From: an uncultured Lachnospiraceae bacterium
Lineage (GTDB): Bacteria > Bacillota > Clostridia > Lachnospirales > Lachnospiraceae
Length of the DNA stretch: 7,133 bases
Direction: 5' to 3'
Assembly: GCA_905236365.1 (NCBI GenBank)
Contig: CAJOPP010000029.1
Span: 1 to 7,133 of the forward strand
The notes beneath the pieces were generated by a model that was not told the origin of the DNA, did not search any database, and saw only the letters and a program-made list of their open reading frames with translations. Positions 5,921 through 7,133 of the stretch are shown piece by piece. Both the position numbers and the translations under genes were made by a program. Positions within the stretch are counted from its first letter, which is position 1; each line of letters opens with the position of its first letter.

Positions 5921-5925
5921 AAGGA
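5921..5925 (+). promoter_or_regulatory. Ribosome binding site of the EamA gene
   Basis: AAGGA within a purine-rich run ends nine bases before the ATG at 5935, supporting that start. Confidence 0.6.
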
Positions 5926-5934
5926 AGAAGAGTT

Positions 5935-6813
5935 ATGGATACAGGAATAAAAAAAAGAAAGAACTTAAATAATCATACGAAAGGAATTTTATGCATTATT
6001 GCTGCAGCGTTTGGATTTTCACTTATGACAATGTTTGTTCGAATGTCTGGAAATCTGCCAACTATGCAAAAGGCTTTTTTTAGAAATGCAGTGGCCGGAG
6101 TGGTTTCTGTGATTTTATTGTTACGTTCCAAAGAAGGATTTCATGTAAAAAGGGAAAATCGGAAAGATATATTCTTTCGATGTCTGTTCGGTACATCCGG
6201 TCTGATCGCTAATTTTTATGCGATTGATAAACTGGATATTGCAGATGCCAATATGCTCAATAAGTTATCTCCATTTTTTGCAATTCTGATTTCAATACCG
6301 ATTCTAAAGGAAAAACCGGACAGAAGAGATCTTTTGGCAACTATGGTCGCATTTATTGGTGCTTTGTTCATTATCCGTCCTACTGCCAATCTCCGGGTTG
6401 TTCCGGCACTGATTGGTCTGTATGGAGGATTTGGAGCAGGAACGGCTTATGTATTTGTAAGACGTCTGGGAAAAAAGGGAGAGAAGACATCGGTGATCGT
6501 TATGTGTTTTTCTCTTTTTTCATGCATCGTGACAGCACCGTTTTTTCTATTTGATTATCATCCAATGACCTGGAAACAGTTACTCTGTCTGATTGTGGCA
6601 GGTGCAGCGGCAACTTTGGGACAGTTTGGTATAACTACAGCCTACAAATATGCACCGGCAAAGGAAATTTCGGTATTTGATTATACTCAGGTTATCTTTG
6701 CGGCAATATGGGGATTCCTGTTTTTTTCGGAAGTGCCGGTGGCGATGAGTGTAATCGGTTATATTCTGATTATCGGTACAGCAGTGATTCGATGGAAGAG
6801 GCAGACTTCATGA
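5935..6813 (+). CDS. EamA/DMT-family membrane transporter
   Basis: This is a 292-residue integral membrane protein of the drug/metabolite transporter superfamily, with the usual ten hydrophobic segments in two EamA repeats (about 17-147 and 156-286). A short basic N-terminus (KKRK) fits an inside start. Family features include FRNAVAG after helix 2, the A/D-rich stretch through NMLNKLSPFFAI (107-118) with a charged EKPDRRD after it, and the second-repeat signature TQVIFAAIWGFLFFSEVP (251-268). Length is normal and the gene looks intact. Family members export amino acids, metabolites or drugs, but substrate cannot be read from sequence. It is transcribed divergently from the cyclase gene and apparently alone. 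Its 3' end runs directly into a nuclease-superfamily remnant, and the first good terminator is at 7016-7045. Confidence 0.92.
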   Translation: MDTGIKKRKNLNNHTKGILCIIAAAFGFSLMTMFVRMSGNLPTMQKAFFRNAVAGVVSVILLLRSKEGFHVKRENRKDIFFRCLFGTSGLIANFYAIDKLDIADANMLNKLSPFFAILISIPILKEKPDRRDLLATMVAFIGALFIIRPTANLRVVPALIGLYGGFGAGTAYVFVRRLGKKGEKTSVIVMCFSLFSCIVTAPFFLFDYHPMTWKQLLCLIVAGAAATLGQFGITTAYKYAPAKEISVFDYTQVIFAAIWGFLFFSEVPVAMSVIGYILIIGTAVIRWKRQTS

Positions 6814-6824
6814 ATGTTTTGTGA

Positions 6825-6991
6825 ATACACAACAGGGATGATGCAGTAGATCAGATAAAAAAAAGAACTATCTTGATAAGTTTGATCATTATAAAGGAAA
6901 TATCCTGATCATTGGAGTGAACTATGATGAAACGGTTTCCAGCAAATCTTCGGAGTATAAACATTATAGTTGTAAGATTGAGAAGGGTTGA
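6825..6991 (+). pseudogene. C-terminal remnant of an AAA-ATPase / PD-(D/E)XK nuclease-superfamily gene
   Basis: One frame gives DDAVDQIKK (6837-6863). After a run of eight A, the next frame gives KNYLDKFDHYKGNILIIGVN, then YDE and an ending CKIEKG before TGA at 6989-6991. Joined by a single extra A, the two read as one continuous peptide. That peptide closely matches my recollection of the C-terminus of the clostridial AAA-ATPase-like proteins with a PD-(D/E)XK nuclease-superfamily domain (typically an AI.QI...NY...L..Y.GNILLVGINYD pattern ending in a CxIE segment). The ATPase part and the nuclease catalytic residues are absent, and the transporter gene ends only 12 bases before the remnant. 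These genes occur as many diverging copies in Lachnospiraceae. It is not expected to be functional. Confidence 0.7.
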
Positions 6992-7015
6992 TTTCAAATC
7001 AGATTTCTTGAAAGT

Positions 7016-7045
7016 GGAGGGAGAGATATGTCTCCCCTCCTTTTT
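7016..7045 (+). terminator. Intrinsic terminator after the transporter/remnant
   Basis: GGAGGGAGA (7016-7024) pairs with TCTCCCCTCC (7031-7040) with one bulged C, loop GATATG, followed directly by TTTTT (7041-7045). A classic factor-independent terminator reading on the plus strand. It would end a transcript from the EamA gene through the remnant. Confidence 0.85.
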
Positions 7046-7046
7046 A

Positions 7047-7081
7047 TTGCTTTATAGGAAACTTCGTCTCCTATAAAGCAA
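7047..7081. repeat. Perfect 13-bp palindrome between terminators
   Basis: TTGCTTTATAGGA (7047-7059) pairs perfectly with TCCTATAAAGCAA (7069-7081) around a 9-base loop in which AC/GT can pair further. It sits exactly between the plus-strand terminator and the minus-strand terminator. There is no T-run directly after it in either direction. Confidence 0.75.
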
Positions 7082-7112
7082 AAACGCTCCGCGGGATGCG
7101 CACCTCGCGGAG
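7079..7112 (-). terminator. Intrinsic terminator for a minus-strand gene beyond the window
   Basis: On the minus strand CTCCGCG (7112-7106) pairs with CGCGGAG (7093-7087), a 12-base loop between them, followed by CG and TTTTT (7084-7080). This GC-rich stem plus T-run implies a gene ending just right of this window on the minus strand. The stem is much more GC-rich than the surroundings. Confidence 0.6.
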
Positions 7113-7133
7113 AAGAAGTTAATTGCTTCGCAA

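Larger units (their letters stand above)
6992..7133. other. Terminal intergenic region with three stem-loops
   Basis: From the remnant's stop to the window edge I see no gene. Three stem-loops occupy 7016-7112 and are listed separately. The last 20 bases include a short TTGC, TTC, GCAA hairpin (7123-7133). Confidence 0.6.

Noticed and set aside
5915..5950. Twelve-codon leader frame (MKKEEELWIQE) overlapping the transporter start
   Set aside because: It has no separate ribosome binding site and coincides with the purine-rich binding site of the transporter, so it is probably chance.
6819..6832. TTGTG-AATA-CACAA hairpin just after the transporter stop
   Set aside because: The stem has only five pairs and no T-run. 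The terminator at 7016-7045 is far stronger.

Overview
This is a low-GC window with short AT-rich intergenic spaces, strong GAGG-type ribosome binding sites and protein families typical of anaerobic Firmicutes. I read it as chromosomal DNA of a Lachnospiraceae-type Clostridium relative (Roseburia, Agathobacter or a similar gut anaerobe). That placement rests on protein style and base composition only.

Layout. Positions 127-1416 (minus) encode a DegS-like coiled-coil protein with a C-terminal histidine-kinase ATPase domain, apparently without the usual phosphoacceptor histidine. Positions 1547-2983 (minus) encode a secreted, membrane-anchored D-Ala-D-Ala carboxypeptidase of the PBP5/DacF type. 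A divergent promoter region (2984-3224) separates it from a small plus-strand gene (3225-3677) for a protein with two putative zinc ribbons around a helix-turn-helix-like segment. A hairpin-rich convergent gap follows. Then comes a membrane diguanylate cyclase (3834-5495, minus) with an extracytoplasmic sensor domain, seven membrane helices and a GGDEF domain. A 400-base divergent region (5496-5934) full of inverted repeats leads to an EamA/DMT-family transporter (5935-6813, plus). Behind it lies a frameshifted C-terminal scrap of an AAA-ATPase/PD-(D/E)XK nuclease-superfamily gene (6825-6991). The window ends in three adjacent stem-loops that look like back-to-back terminators around a palindrome.

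The genes do not form one operon. They are mostly separately promoted single genes for cell-envelope maintenance, signalling and transport. The shared theme is a set of short palindromes. Two 29-bp hairpins with 10-nt arms and 9-nt loops match at 22 of 29 positions and lie at 1461-1489 and 5818-5846. A longer 90-bp inverted repeat (5611-5700) has similar termini. They look like a dispersed repeat family of the host genome.

No rRNA, tRNA, CRISPR array, complete insertion sequence or defence system is visible. The most interesting items are the apparently non-phosphorylatable kinase, the palindromic repeat family and the nuclease-superfamily remnant.
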